NCBI GenBank assembly: GCA_045533955.1
Contig: JAZSIU010000017.1
Span: 1 to 64,000 of the forward strand
Direction: 5' to 3'
DNA from: HGM04593 sp045533955
GTDB taxonomy: Bacteria; Bacteroidota; Bacteroidia; Bacteroidales; Bacteroidaceae
Length of the DNA stretch: 64,000 nucleotides
Each line of letters begins with the position of its first letter. Positions within the stretch are counted from its first letter, which is position 1. A program made the translations under genes and the position numbers. Under the pieces are notes generated by a model. It searched no databases and was not told the origin of the DNA. It was given only the letters and a program-made list of their open reading frames with translations. Below are positions 53,274 to 62,152 of this stretch, piece after piece.

Positions 53274-54569
53274 TTAGAGGTTTGCTATGCGCTCTTTAAT
53301 GTAGGCGTAGGCGAAGGGGCATTTGTCGCAGGCGCTCTTGTCGCAATAGTTTTTTTGCAGCTGTATGAGTGCTTGCGAGTCGGCGGCGCAATCGATTGCT
53401 ATTGTTGCTTGTGCCCAGCGACGGGTTATGCTGTTTATTTCGCCCGGGAGGTTGTGTAGTATGTCTTCGGCTTTGTTGCATAGCGTGGTGTCGTTGCGAT
53501 GCTTGCCGTAGATGTATAGTATGGGGGCTATTGTGTTTATTATCAGTGTCTCTATCTGTGATTTTCTTAAGGGGCCGCATCCTGTGGTGGTTGTGCCGCC
53601 GAATTGCAGATGGTTCCACCAATAGCCTTGTGGGATGGCTTGCAATCTCTCTTCTACCTCTTTTAGTGTGTCGCACGATGCTATTGAGGAGAGCGTGGCG
53701 CTTGCCTTGCTGTATAGTGTGGCTAGACGCGCTATGCGCAGATGTGGGGTGGAGCTGCTGCTCCACGCCTTTCCGTTCATACTCTTGAGGCCGAATTTTG
53801 CGGATAGGAATTTGTATTCGCGGCAGAGGTCGTTGTAGTAGGTGCTGGTGAGGGCTTCGGCGCGATAGTATGTGGGTATTGTCTCTTCTTCGAGCAGGCC
53901 GGCCTGCCCGAAGAACATTGCTTCTATTTGCAGAGGGTTGTCGCGGTGTTTCCCGAGGGCTTGCATATTCAGCAGCGAGGCCCACTGCTCGAATGTGCTG
54001 CTCTGTACGCCGAATCCGAAATTGCGGGCCAGCAGCTTGAAGAGGGTCGACTCCCACTGTTGGTTGCATAGGGTGTGGAGCGCCTCGATGCGTCGGGCTT
54101 TCTCCTCGATGCGTTCGATGAGTAGGCGCGAGAGGTGCCCGTGCAGATGTATTTTCGGCATTGATGCAATTGTGTCGTGGCAGGGAAGTAGCCTTTTTTC
54201 TTTCTTTATTGCTTGGTACTCGTGAGCGGCTGCGCGCGGGTATGTGATGCGCAGCTGGGGGACGTACTCGCCGTGCGGCAGCATTGTCTCTATGTCGTCG
54301 CTCTCTATTATGTGCAGGATTATGTTTTTGTAGCTGTTGTTGCCGCTTTTGTGAATATCTTTTTCCCAATCGCTGCTCCTTTGGTGCAGGATTATGTTGC
54401 CCGACCATTCGCGTCCACCTATCAGCAGGCGGGCGTTGCGGAAGATGTTGCCGTCGGTGGGCGTGTGCAGGCCCGGCTCGATGATTTTTATCGGCTTGCC
54501 GTTTGTGGTATATAGCTGTTGCTTTGTGAGCATACGGTTCCTCCAGATGTAGTGCATTAGGGTACTCAT
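53274..54569 (-). CDS. DUF2851 family protein
   Basis: 431 aa. Seen: N-terminal MHYIWRNRMLTKQQLYTTNG, then PTDGNIFRNARLLIGGREWSGNIILH and HQRSSDWEKDIHKSGNNSY (a conserved H-x-S-DW-x(n)-H pattern), PLQIEAMFFGQAGLLEE; C-terminal Cys motif CDKSACDKCPF that may bind metal. The family is found in Bacteroidota and has no known function. Start ATG 54569 (MSTLMHYIW); the frame is open to 54593 with a TTG. A second minus-strand frame of similar length (53296-54606) is a shadow. Confidence 0.88.
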   Translation of the reverse strand: MSTLMHYIWRNRMLTKQQLYTTNGKPIKIIEPGLHTPTDGNIFRNARLLIGGREWSGNIILHQRSSDWEKDIHKSGNNSYKNIILHIIESDDIETMLPHGEYVPQLRITYPRAAAHEYQAIKKEKRLLPCHDTIASMPKIHLHGHLSRLLIERIEEKARRIEALHTLCNQQWESTLFKLLARNFGFGVQSSTFEQWASLLNMQALGKHRDNPLQIEAMFFGQAGLLEEETIPTYYRAEALTSTYYNDLCREYKFLSAKFGLKSMNGKAWSSSSTPHLRIARLATLYSKASATLSSIASCDTLKEVEERLQAIPQGYWWNHLQFGGTTTTGCGPLRKSQIETLIINTIAPILYIYGKHRNDTTLCNKAEDILHNLPGEINSITRRWAQATIAIDCAADSQALIQLQKNYCDKSACDKCPFAYAYIKERIANL

Positions 54570-54604
54570 AGTTTCGACATTTTGTGTCTGCAAATATTGT
54601 ATGC

Positions 54605-54638
54605 AAAAGGGACGAAACGCAAATGTTCCGTCCCTTTT
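54605..54638 (-). terminator. Terminator of the PgpH-like gene (minus strand)
   Basis: Minus-strand RNA: AAAAGGGACGGAAC pairs with GTTTCGTCCCTTTT with one G-U wobble and a T-rich 3' end. It lies just upstream of the DUF2851 start, separating the two minus-strand genes. Confidence 0.75.
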
Positions 54639-54738
54639 AATGTTCTTTTTTAACTTTTTTTCACATAAAGATTTTTGCTTCCTCTCTTTCTCGCGCGTGC
54701 GTGTACATTATTATATGTGTGTTGCGCAGAGCGGCGTG

Positions 54739-56796
54739 TTACTGTTTTTTCTTTTCCGTGGGGTAGCTTATGCGTGTGTGGTAGATGGCTTTTAGTCGCT
54801 CTTTGAAGGTTTTTTTGATGGTCTCAATGTCGCGGAAGGTCAGGGGGCTCATTCTGAGTTCGCCGTCCCTTACTTTGCTATCGACAATTTTCTCTACAAG
54901 CGTGTCGATATTCTCGGCGGTGTATTCCTTGAGGCTGTGCGAGGCTGCTTCGACGCAGTCGGCAAGCATCAGTATGCCTTGTTCGCGTGTCGAGGGCTGC
55001 GGGCCGGGGTAGCTGAAGAGGCTCTCGTCGATTGTTTCGTCGGGGTGGGCGTTCTTGTAGGTGATATAAAAATATCCTGTTTTTGAGACTCCGTGGTGTG
55101 TGGTGATAAAGTCCTTTATCGTGCGCGGCAGATGGTGTTTGTTGGCAAGGGCTACTCCGTCGGTTACGTGCTTGATGATTATGCGTGCGCTCTCTTGTGG
55201 CTCGAGTTTGTCGTGGGGGTTGATGCCTCCGCTCTGATTTTCGGTAAAGTATATGGGATTGAGGGTCTTGCCAATATCGTGGAAGAGGGCTCCGGTTCGC
55301 ACCTCTAAGCTGTTGGCGCCGATGCTGCGGGCTGCGTCGGCTGCAAGATTGCCTACCTGCATCGAGTGCTGAAAGGTTCCTGGGGCGTCCTGCGATAGTT
55401 TGCGCAGAAGCTCGCTGTTTATATTGGATATTTCGATGAGCGTTACATTCGACACAAAGCCGAAGAGCTTTTCTATGATGAACATCAGGGGGTAGGCAAA
55501 GAGCAGTAGCACGGCGCTGATGACAAAATAGAGGTACATTGCCAGATTCAGCTTGCTGATGTCATTTTCTATGATAATTTCGTAGGCAAAATAGAAGAGT
55601 GAATAGAAGAGGAATATGTACAGGGCGCATCGCAGCATCTGCGAGCGGGCCGAAAAGTCTTTCATACAGATAAGTGCCACAATGCCGGCCGGAATTTGCA
55701 GGAGTACAAATTCGTATGGGGCGGTGAGCATTATCGAGCACATAATTATGGAGATTGTGTGCGTTAGGAAGGCTGTGCGCTTGCTTGTGAACAGGCATAG
55801 CAGCATAGGAATAAGCACGATGGGCAACATAAATACGTTGCCTATGCGCAGTTGCATCATTATGCCCACGATTATGGGGAAGAGTGTGGCCGAGAGTATC
55901 ACCAGCAGGAACATATTTGTGTTGCGGGCAACCTCGGGGAGGTAGATGTATATGTAGGCCAATAGTGCGGCGAAGCACATTATGACGAATATTATCTGCC
56001 CGATGAGCATAAAGGTGGTTTTTTTGTCGTCGCTGTGGCGCTTGTCGAGCTCGTAGCTGTACGACTCGAGTATCTGATATACTTTTTCATCGACAATGTC
56101 GCCGCGTGCTATGATTTTTTGTCCTTTTTGCACAATGCCGTTGCTGGCCGAGAGGGCGTCGAGCTCTTGTTGCAGCGAGTGGGCCGAGTGTATCGAGTCG
56201 TATCGGACGTTGGGCATAATAAATTCGTCGAGGCGCAGGCTGTTTACAACCTCTTGTGGCAGTGTGTCGCCCTCGGTGAGTATGCGGTAGGCTTCGGGGA
56301 TTTTCAGGAAACGGCTTTTACTCTCGGTTGTCGAGACGTTGTTGCTTATGAGCTTTACGTTGATGGCATTTTGTGTGTAGGGTAGGTCGAGGTCGCCCGA
56401 GGAGACTACACCGCGCTCGTAGATTTTTTGCAGGCGATTTTTATAGGTTAGATAGGTCTCGCGCGGGATTATGTCGTTGAATTTGCCGTAGTATCTGTTG
56501 CGTAGCTCGCGCAGTGCGCTCTCGTAGATGGTGGTGTCTTTAACAAAATAGGGGGCAAAATTGGTGCGCACGCTGTCTTGCTCGGCGCTCATCTGTTGTT
56601 GGCTCTTGTATATTGGAAAGTCGAATCCGGCCATCAGCTGGCTGTATGTCCACGGGGTGTTCAGGCTGAATTGGTAGTTGAATACTCGGTCGCGTGGCAT
56701 AAAATATATTACTGCCGATATACACAAAAGGGCTGTTACTGTCTGCTGGAATATTCTGAATCTCTTTCCAAAAATGCGTTTTATGCTCTTTTTCAT
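54739..56796 (-). CDS. PgpH-like 7TM-HD phosphodiesterase (likely c-di-AMP)
   Basis: 685 aa. Seen: one N-terminal helix, a large extracytoplasmic 7TMR-HDED domain (about 40-270), a cluster of about seven helices, then an HD domain with GALFHDIGKTLNP (HD at about 506-507), ITTHHGVSKTG and LADCVEAASHS. In Firmicutes such proteins degrade cyclic di-AMP; activity here is by family. Stands alone with its own terminator. The upstream region has a minus-strand TACATTTG at 56876-56883 as a possible -7. Confidence 0.9.
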   Translation of the reverse strand: MKKSIKRIFGKRFRIFQQTVTALLCISAVIYFMPRDRVFNYQFSLNTPWTYSQLMAGFDFPIYKSQQQMSAEQDSVRTNFAPYFVKDTTIYESALRELRNRYYGKFNDIIPRETYLTYKNRLQKIYERGVVSSGDLDLPYTQNAINVKLISNNVSTTESKSRFLKIPEAYRILTEGDTLPQEVVNSLRLDEFIMPNVRYDSIHSAHSLQQELDALSASNGIVQKGQKIIARGDIVDEKVYQILESYSYELDKRHSDDKKTTFMLIGQIIFVIMCFAALLAYIYIYLPEVARNTNMFLLVILSATLFPIIVGIMMQLRIGNVFMLPIVLIPMLLCLFTSKRTAFLTHTISIIMCSIMLTAPYEFVLLQIPAGIVALICMKDFSARSQMLRCALYIFLFYSLFYFAYEIIIENDISKLNLAMYLYFVISAVLLLFAYPLMFIIEKLFGFVSNVTLIEISNINSELLRKLSQDAPGTFQHSMQVGNLAADAARSIGANSLEVRTGALFHDIGKTLNPIYFTENQSGGINPHDKLEPQESARIIIKHVTDGVALANKHHLPRTIKDFITTHHGVSKTGYFYITYKNAHPDETIDESLFSYPGPQPSTREQGILMLADCVEAASHSLKEYTAENIDTLVEKIVDSKVRDGELRMSPLTFRDIETIKKTFKERLKAIYHTRISYPTEKKKQ

Positions 56797-57116
56797 AATT
56801 GGGTGCTTTTTGTTGATTTTTAGCGGTTGCAGGCTTTTTGTGCCTTACAACGCGCTGGGATTTTACCGCTAATGGCAAATGTACTAAAAAATAGGATATA
56901 CAATATTTATATGGGATAAATATTCTTTGTGGATGGCAAAAGTCTTGTGAATTGTGGTGCTTGCATTGAGTAGATGAGATGGAAAAAGAGACGAGCCTTA
57001 TTTTTTGCGTGTTTTTGCTGTATGCGTCGCGAGTAAGCTATAAAATGCACCCCTTAGTCGTAATAATTAGCCCGTAGAGTGCTAATAATTGAGACTTTTT
57101 ATTACCTTTGCGTCAG
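56797..57116. promoter_or_regulatory. Intergenic region: divergent promoters of PgpH-like gene and nrdDG
   Basis: 320 bp with no gene. Minus-strand TACATTTG at 56876-56883 (PgpH-like gene) and plus-strand TACCTTTG at 57103-57110 (riboswitch/nrdDG). Upstream of the plus-strand box lies a dyad ATTAGC-ccgtagagt-GCTAAT (57066-57086), a possible operator or a hairpin. The -33 boxes are weak. Confidence 0.5.
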
Positions 57117-57290
57117 ATTAAGGTGTTTGAGGTGGCATCAGTCGCCAAGAATGAAAAGGGAACATCGGTGTAAATCCGAGACTATACCCGTAGCTGTGAG
57201 TTTCATTACACTCCGTGCTTTCTCAATGGTCACTGCCCGCAGGGTGGGAAGACCGCGCGGAGGAAACAAGTCAGAAGACCTGCCTTTATC
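57117..57290 (+). ncRNA. Cobalamin (B12) riboswitch
   Basis: Contains the conserved cobalamin-riboswitch blocks in order: GGGAACATCGGTGTAAATCC (57158-57177), ACCCGTAGCTGTGA (57187-57200), the CACTGCCCGCAGGGTGGGAAG region (57231-57251), and the B12 box GTCAGAAGACCTGCC (57270-57284). It is an AdoCbl/Cbl type leader, ending about 115 nt before nrdD. Within that stretch the hairpin atct-gttttt-agat at 57288-57301 may be part of the expression platform. B12 is expected to turn off nrdDG when a B12-dependent ribonucleotide reductase is available. Bounds are approximate. Confidence 0.95.
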
Positions 57291-57406
57291 TGTTTTTAGA
57301 TGCTTTCGGGAGATAGAGCGTCAAAGATTAAGTCTGAAAAAGGATAGATTTCATCTGCAACATTCCCGCAAGTATCATAGGCGTGTAATTTATAAATTAG
57401 TGCATT

Positions 57407-59614
57407 ATGATACAGACAGTAGTAAAGAGAGATGGTCGTATCGTCGGTTTTAACCGAGAGAAAATCGCCGCTGCTATTCGCAGGGCGATGCTTACGACTG
57501 AGGCAGGCGAGGACGAGGTTCTTGTCTATAAAATTGTTGACCGCATAGAGTTTCGTGGCAAGGAGCAATCTTCGGTGGAGGAGATTCAAGATATGGTCGA
57601 GGTGGAGTTGATGGCTTCACCCCGCAAGGAGGTTGCCAAGAGTTATATTGCTTATCGTGATAAGCGAAGTATTGCTCGCAAGGCTAAAACTCGTGAGATG
57701 TTTCTCGAAATTGTGGAGGCAAAGTCAAATGATGTAACCCGTGAGAATGCCAATATGAATGCCGATACCCCAGCTGGTATGATGATGAAATTTGCATCGG
57801 AGACAACAAAACCTTTTGTGGATGATTATCTTCTGTCGGAGCAGACCTTGTGGGCGGTAAGAAATAACTATCTGCATATTCACGACAAGGACTACTATCC
57901 CACAAAATCGCTTACTTGCATTCAGCATCCATTGGATAAAATTTTGGAACACGGTTTCCAGGCAGGACACGGCGAGAGCCGCCCCACAAAGCGTATTGAG
58001 ACAGCATCTATAATGGCTTGTATTTCGATGGAGACTGTGCAGAACGAGATGCACGGAGGTCAGGCAATTCCAGCCTTTGACTTCTACCTTGCTCCATATG
58101 TGCGTCGCAGTTATATCGAAGAGGTTAAGACCATCGAGAAATTGACGGGTATTACCCTAAAACATCTCTACGAGGCCGAGATTGAGGATTATATCTATGG
58201 CGATTTGGATTTCTTGCAGGGTGATGAACGTTTCAAGCAGCACGCTATCAACCGCACTGTCAATCGCGTGCATCAGTCAATGGAGGCATTTATCCACAAT
58301 ATGAATACCATCCATTCGCGAGGAGGCAATCAGGTCGTCTTTTCATCTATCAATTATGGCACCGACACCTCAGCCGAAGGTCGTTGTATCATTCGTGAGT
58401 TATTACAATCAACTTACGAAGGTGTAGGCGGTGGATCGACAGCCATTTTCCCTATTCAGATTTGGAAGAAAAAGCGAGGTGTAAGCTATCTGCCTGAAGA
58501 TTGTAACTACGACCTTTACCAAATGGCTTGCAAGGTTGCAGCACGCCGTTTCTTTCCCAACTTTGTGAATCTGGATGCAACATACAATCAGCATGAGAAG
58601 TGGCGTGAGGATGATCCTAAGCGTTATCAATATGAGGTGGCTACGATGGGGTGCCGTACCCGAGTTTTTGAGAATCGCTTTGGGGAGAAGACATCTATCG
58701 CCCGCGGAAACCTCTCGTTCTCTACAATCAATATCGTGCGTCTTGCCATAGAGTGTATGGATATTGAGGATAAGACATGCCGTATTGAGAGTTTCTTCGC
58801 CAAATTAGATGAGTTGTTGGAGGTTACCGCCAAGCAACTTTGTGATCGTTACGATTTCCAAAAGACGGCTCTTGCCAAGCAATTCCCGTTGCTTATGTCG
58901 TCGTTGTGGATGGGGTGTGAGAACCTGAAACCTGATGATGTTATAGGTGGAGTAATCAATCAGGGTACACTCGGCATTGGTTTTATAGGATTGGCCGAGT
59001 GCCTAATAGCCCTTACGGGCAAACACCACGGCGAAAGCGAGGAGGCACAGGCCTTAGGCTTGCGTATTGTTACCTATATGAGAGATAGAGCAAGTGAATT
59101 CTCGGAGCGTTATCAGCACAATTTCTCGGTATTGGCAACTCCTGCCGAGGGCTTGTCTGGTCGTTTTACACGCATTGATCGCAAAAAGTTTGGCGAAATT
59201 AAGGGTGTAACCGACAAGATTTACTACACCAACTCTAACCACATTCCTGTATATTACAAATGTTCACCCAAGCATAAGGCTGAAGTAGAGGCTCCGTATC
59301 ACAATCTTACTCGTGGTGGTTATATTTTCTATATCGAGATTGATGGCGATGCAACTCACAATCCTCAGGCCATCATGGATATCGTAGATTTGATGGATAA
59401 GTACGATATCGGTTACTGTTCGGTGAATCACAATCGTAACCGCTGTATGAATTGCGGTTATGAGGATGCTCAGCAGGAATTGGAGGTATGTCCTATATGT
59501 GGTAGCGAGAATATTGATAAGTTGCAGCGTATTACAGGTTACCTTGTTGGAACAACCGAGCGTTGGAATAAGGCTAAATTGGCAGAGCTGAATGACCGAG
59601 TTATCCACAAATAG
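57407..59614 (+). CDS. nrdD: Anaerobic (class III) ribonucleoside-triphosphate reductase
   Basis: 735-aa glycyl-radical enzyme that makes deoxynucleotides without oxygen. Seen: N-terminal ATP-cone (VVKRDGRIVGFNREKIAAAI), HGGQAIPAFD, NRTVNRVHQSMEAFIHN, a zinc site with CMNCGYEDAQQELEVCPIC (CxxC...CxxC), and glycyl radical RITGYLVGTTERWN with G711. Downstream nrdG is its activase. It sits behind a B12 riboswitch. Codon use and the four GATC sites in this gene differ from neighbours, suggesting recent transfer. Confidence 0.98.
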   Translation: MIQTVVKRDGRIVGFNREKIAAAIRRAMLTTEAGEDEVLVYKIVDRIEFRGKEQSSVEEIQDMVEVELMASPRKEVAKSYIAYRDKRSIARKAKTREMFLEIVEAKSNDVTRENANMNADTPAGMMMKFASETTKPFVDDYLLSEQTLWAVRNNYLHIHDKDYYPTKSLTCIQHPLDKILEHGFQAGHGESRPTKRIETASIMACISMETVQNEMHGGQAIPAFDFYLAPYVRRSYIEEVKTIEKLTGITLKHLYEAEIEDYIYGDLDFLQGDERFKQHAINRTVNRVHQSMEAFIHNMNTIHSRGGNQVVFSSINYGTDTSAEGRCIIRELLQSTYEGVGGGSTAIFPIQIWKKKRGVSYLPEDCNYDLYQMACKVAARRFFPNFVNLDATYNQHEKWREDDPKRYQYEVATMGCRTRVFENRFGEKTSIARGNLSFSTINIVRLAIECMDIEDKTCRIESFFAKLDELLEVTAKQLCDRYDFQKTALAKQFPLLMSSLWMGCENLKPDDVIGGVINQGTLGIGFIGLAECLIALTGKHHGESEEAQALGLRIVTYMRDRASEFSERYQHNFSVLATPAEGLSGRFTRIDRKKFGEIKGVTDKIYYTNSNHIPVYYKCSPKHKAEVEAPYHNLTRGGYIFYIEIDGDATHNPQAIMDIVDLMDKYDIGYCSVNHNRNRCMNCGYEDAQQELEVCPICGSENIDKLQRITGYLVGTTERWNKAKLAELNDRVIHK

Positions 59615-60095
59615 CATTCGCATCCTCGATATAAAGTATGGCACTTCAGTCGATGGTATAGGGCTTCGCACCTCGCTATATTGCGCGGGGTGCGAAAACC
59701 ATTGCGTGGGTTGTCATAATCCGCAATCGTGGGACGAATATGGTGGCGAAGCCATTGAAATAGAGGAGTTGTTCCGATTGATAGTCGATGCCGATATGAA
59801 TGTTACCTTTACCGGTGGCGACCCGATGTTCCACCCTGAAGGTTTTATTCAGTTGGCGCAGATGATAAAAGAGCAGACCGATAAAACAATCTGGTGCTAT
59901 ACAGGATACCGTTTTGAGGATCTGCTTGCGCATCCTCTTCGTCGCAAATTAGTTGAGTTATGTGATGTAATTGTTGATGGTCGCTATATCGAGGCAGAAC
60001 GAGATTTATCATTGCATTTTAGAGGAAGCCGAAATCAACGAATCATTGATGTACCAAATTCACTTCAATTTAACAAAGTGTATCTGATAGAATAA
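59592..60095 (+). CDS. nrdG: Anaerobic ribonucleotide reductase-activating protein
   Basis: 167-aa radical SAM activase of NrdD. Seen: Cys motif CENHCVGC (CxxxCxxC), FTGGDPMFHPEG, IWCYTGYRFEDLL, VIVDGRYI. It overlaps the end of nrdD by 23 bp, so translation is coupled. A strong terminator follows. One of the few GATC words in the window (59919) is in it. Confidence 0.96.
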   Translation: MTELSTNSIRILDIKYGTSVDGIGLRTSLYCAGCENHCVGCHNPQSWDEYGGEAIEIEELFRLIVDADMNVTFTGGDPMFHPEGFIQLAQMIKEQTDKTIWCYTGYRFEDLLAHPLRRKLVELCDVIVDGRYIEAERDLSLHFRGSRNQRIIDVPNSLQFNKVYLIE

Positions 60096-60113
60096 TCAAG
60101 GGTGATAAAAAAG

Positions 60114-60174
60114 TGCAGACAAGAAAACTATAAGAGAAAATGTATTTGTTCATTTCTTTGTCTGCATTTTTTTT
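60114..60174 (+). terminator. Terminator of nrdDG
   Basis: TGCAGACAAGAAA (60114-60126) pairs with TTTCTTTGTCTGCA (one bulge), followed by eight T. Immediately after it comes TACCTTTG at 60176-60183, a -7-like box. Confidence 0.8.
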
Positions 60175-60216
60175 GTACCTTTGCAACATAGAGGGTTATC
60201 ACATTGTAGCATAACA

Positions 60217-60288
60217 ATGAAGAACTCAGAAATACGAACGGTTGCTATCTCGTTACCCAATTTTCAAGCAATCCGAATAACCGTTTAA
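60217..60288 (+). CDS. Possible 23-codon ORF (uncertain)
   Basis: Reads ATG to TAA for 23 residues (MKNSEIRTVAISLPNFQAIR..). It follows a TACCTTTG box at 60176-60183 by about 34 bp, and ACGGTT (60238) can pair with AACCGT (60280) across it. I do not recognise the peptide. It could be a leader peptide, a fragment, or chance. Confidence 0.25.
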   Translation: MKNSEIRTVAISLPNFQAIRITV

Positions 60289-60312
60289 TTCTAAGATAAT
60301 TGCAAATTCTGC

Positions 60313-60519
60313 GATTTTTTTATATAAAAAATCTCGTTTGTTGATATTTGCTCCTGCGTCGCGAATATTTTCTTTGTCTTGCTGTAAAAACGCTAAAATA
60401 AATTTTGCGTTTTTTGCTCGTTTGTTAGTATATTTGCGCTTACGCGCGAATATAGATGCGGCTCGGAATAAAAAAACAAGTTTACTTGTTTTTTCTTCTC
60501 TCGCCTTTTGCTATATTTG
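60313..60519 (+). promoter_or_regulatory. Serial hairpin/promoter-like units in the gltX leader
   Basis: Three units follow each other. (1) GATTTTTT-tatat-AAAAAATC at 60313-60333 then tcgtttgttGATATTTGC (to 60351). (2) AAACGC/GCGTTT with T-run (60388-60415) then ctcgtttgttagTATATTTGC (box 60429-60436, with TTTG at 60404-60407, 21-bp spacer). (3) AAAAAACAAG-ttta-CTTGTTTTTT at 60471-60494 then TATATTTG at 60512-60519. Parts of (1) and (2) are direct repeats over about 40 bp, including GCGAATAT. Unit 3 gives the likely gltX start. Whether the others are active is unknown. Confidence 0.6.
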
Positions 60520-60606
60520 CAAGTGGAATATGTTAAAATAGGAAAATAGTACCGATGCGACTGCCTATTATTAACACGGTAATTTGTTAATTAGAAAAAT
60601 ATTACA

Positions 60607-62124
60607 ATGAACGATAGAAAAGTAAGAGTGCGCTTTGCGCCCAGCCCCACAGGCCCTTTGCATATTGGCGGTGTAAGAACTGCTTTGTATAATTATTTGT
60701 TTGCCCGCAAGCACGGAGGCGATTTTATCTTCCGTATCGAGGATACCGACTCGAACCGATTCGTTGAGGGGGCCGAGGAGTATATCCTTGAGTCGTTTCG
60801 TTGGCTGGGGGTGGAGTTTGACGAGGGCGTAACCTTTGGCGGTGAGCACGGCCCCTATCGTCAGTCGGAACGTCGCGAGATTTATAAAAAGTATGTCAAG
60901 CAATTGCTCGACGCGGGAAAGGCTTATATTGCCTTCGATACTCCCGCCGAGCTTGACGAGAAGCGTGCGGCCATAAACAATTTTCAATACGACGCATCGA
61001 CACGTATGCAGATGCGTAACTCGTTGACCCTTGCGCCCGAGGAGGTGCAGGCACTCATTGAGGGCGGCCATCAGTATGTGGTGCGTTTCCTTGTCGAGCC
61101 GGGGCAGAAGGTGGTTGTGAACGACATTATCCGCGGCGTCGTAACGATAGACTCTTCTATCCTTGACGATAAGGTGCTCTATAAATCGGCCGACGAACTT
61201 CCGACCTATCATCTTGCCAATATTGTTGACGACCATCTTATGGAGGTGTCGCACGTGATACGTGGCGAGGAGTGGTTGCCATCGGCGCCGCTGCACGTGC
61301 TTCTTTATAGAGCGTTCGGTTGGGAGGATACAATGCCGCAATTTGCTCATCTGTCGCTGCTACTAAAGCCCGAGGGTAACGGTAAACTGAGCAAGCGCGA
61401 CGGCGACCGCTTGGGATTCCCCGTGTTCCCTCTCGAGTGGCACGACCCCGCGAGCGGCGCAGTATCATCGGGCTTCCGCGAGGCGGGTTATCTGCCCGAG
61501 GCTGTCATAAATTTCCTTGCGCTGCTTGGCTGGAACCCCGGCGACGACGTCGAGCTTATGACAATGGACGACCTTATCGCAAAATTCGACCTTGCAAAGT
61601 GCAGCAAGGCCGGTGCGCGCTTCGACTATAAGAAAATGATATGGTTCAACCACGAATATATTCTGCGCACTCCCGATAGTGAGATTGCCCGAATGTTTAT
61701 GCCCATCGTCGAGGCGCAAGGGGTAGAGGTGCAGATGCCGCTGCTCGAGAAAATTGTGTCGCTGATGAAGGGCCGAATAAATTTTGTACACGAGCTGTGG
61801 GACGCTTGCAGTTTCTACTTTATCGCCCCCACCGAGTACGACGAAAAGACACGTAAAAAACGCTGGAAAGAGGATTCGGCCCTAAAGATGGGCGAGCTTG
61901 CCGACCTTCTCGAGGGGCTCGACGATTTTTCTATCGAGAATCAGGATAGCGCCGTGCATCAATGGATTGAACAGAAAGGGTATTCGATGGGCGAGATTAT
62001 GAACGCCTTCCGCCTTGCCTTGGTGGGCGAGGGTAAGGGCCCGCAGATGTTCGATATTTCGGGGCTCATCGGAAAAGAGGAGACGCTGGCACGTCTGCGC
62101 CGTGCAATCGCTGTGTTAGGATAA
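60607..62124 (+). CDS. gltX: Glutamate--tRNA ligase
   Basis: 505-aa class I synthetase. Seen: HIGH motif FAPSPTGPLHIGGVRTALYN, KMSKS-type KLSKRDGDRLG, and the anticodon-binding C-terminal half. N-terminal start MNDRKVRVRFAPSPTG at the ATG 60607. Charging of tRNA-Glu only versus also tRNA-Gln cannot be read here. It is followed after 28 bp by waaA, probably co-transcribed. Confidence 0.98.
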   Translation: MNDRKVRVRFAPSPTGPLHIGGVRTALYNYLFARKHGGDFIFRIEDTDSNRFVEGAEEYILESFRWLGVEFDEGVTFGGEHGPYRQSERREIYKKYVKQLLDAGKAYIAFDTPAELDEKRAAINNFQYDASTRMQMRNSLTLAPEEVQALIEGGHQYVVRFLVEPGQKVVVNDIIRGVVTIDSSILDDKVLYKSADELPTYHLANIVDDHLMEVSHVIRGEEWLPSAPLHVLLYRAFGWEDTMPQFAHLSLLLKPEGNGKLSKRDGDRLGFPVFPLEWHDPASGAVSSGFREAGYLPEAVINFLALLGWNPGDDVELMTMDDLIAKFDLAKCSKAGARFDYKKMIWFNHEYILRTPDSEIARMFMPIVEAQGVEVQMPLLEKIVSLMKGRINFVHELWDACSFYFIAPTEYDEKTRKKRWKEDSALKMGELADLLEGLDDFSIENQDSAVHQWIEQKGYSMGEIMNAFRLALVGEGKGPQMFDISGLIGKEETLARLRRAIAVLG

Positions 62125-62152
62125 AGTCGATGTTACAATAAAAAAAGGGGAA

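Noticed and set aside
53296..54606. 436-codon open frame on the minus strand, similar length to the DUF2851 gene
   Set aside because: Off-frame shadow, extremely rich in Arg/His/Pro, no domain; the DUF2851 frame has the conserved motifs.
57079..57453. 124-codon ORF on the plus strand before nrdD
   Set aside because: Overlaps the cobalamin riboswitch and the nrdD start; amino-acid composition is not protein-like.
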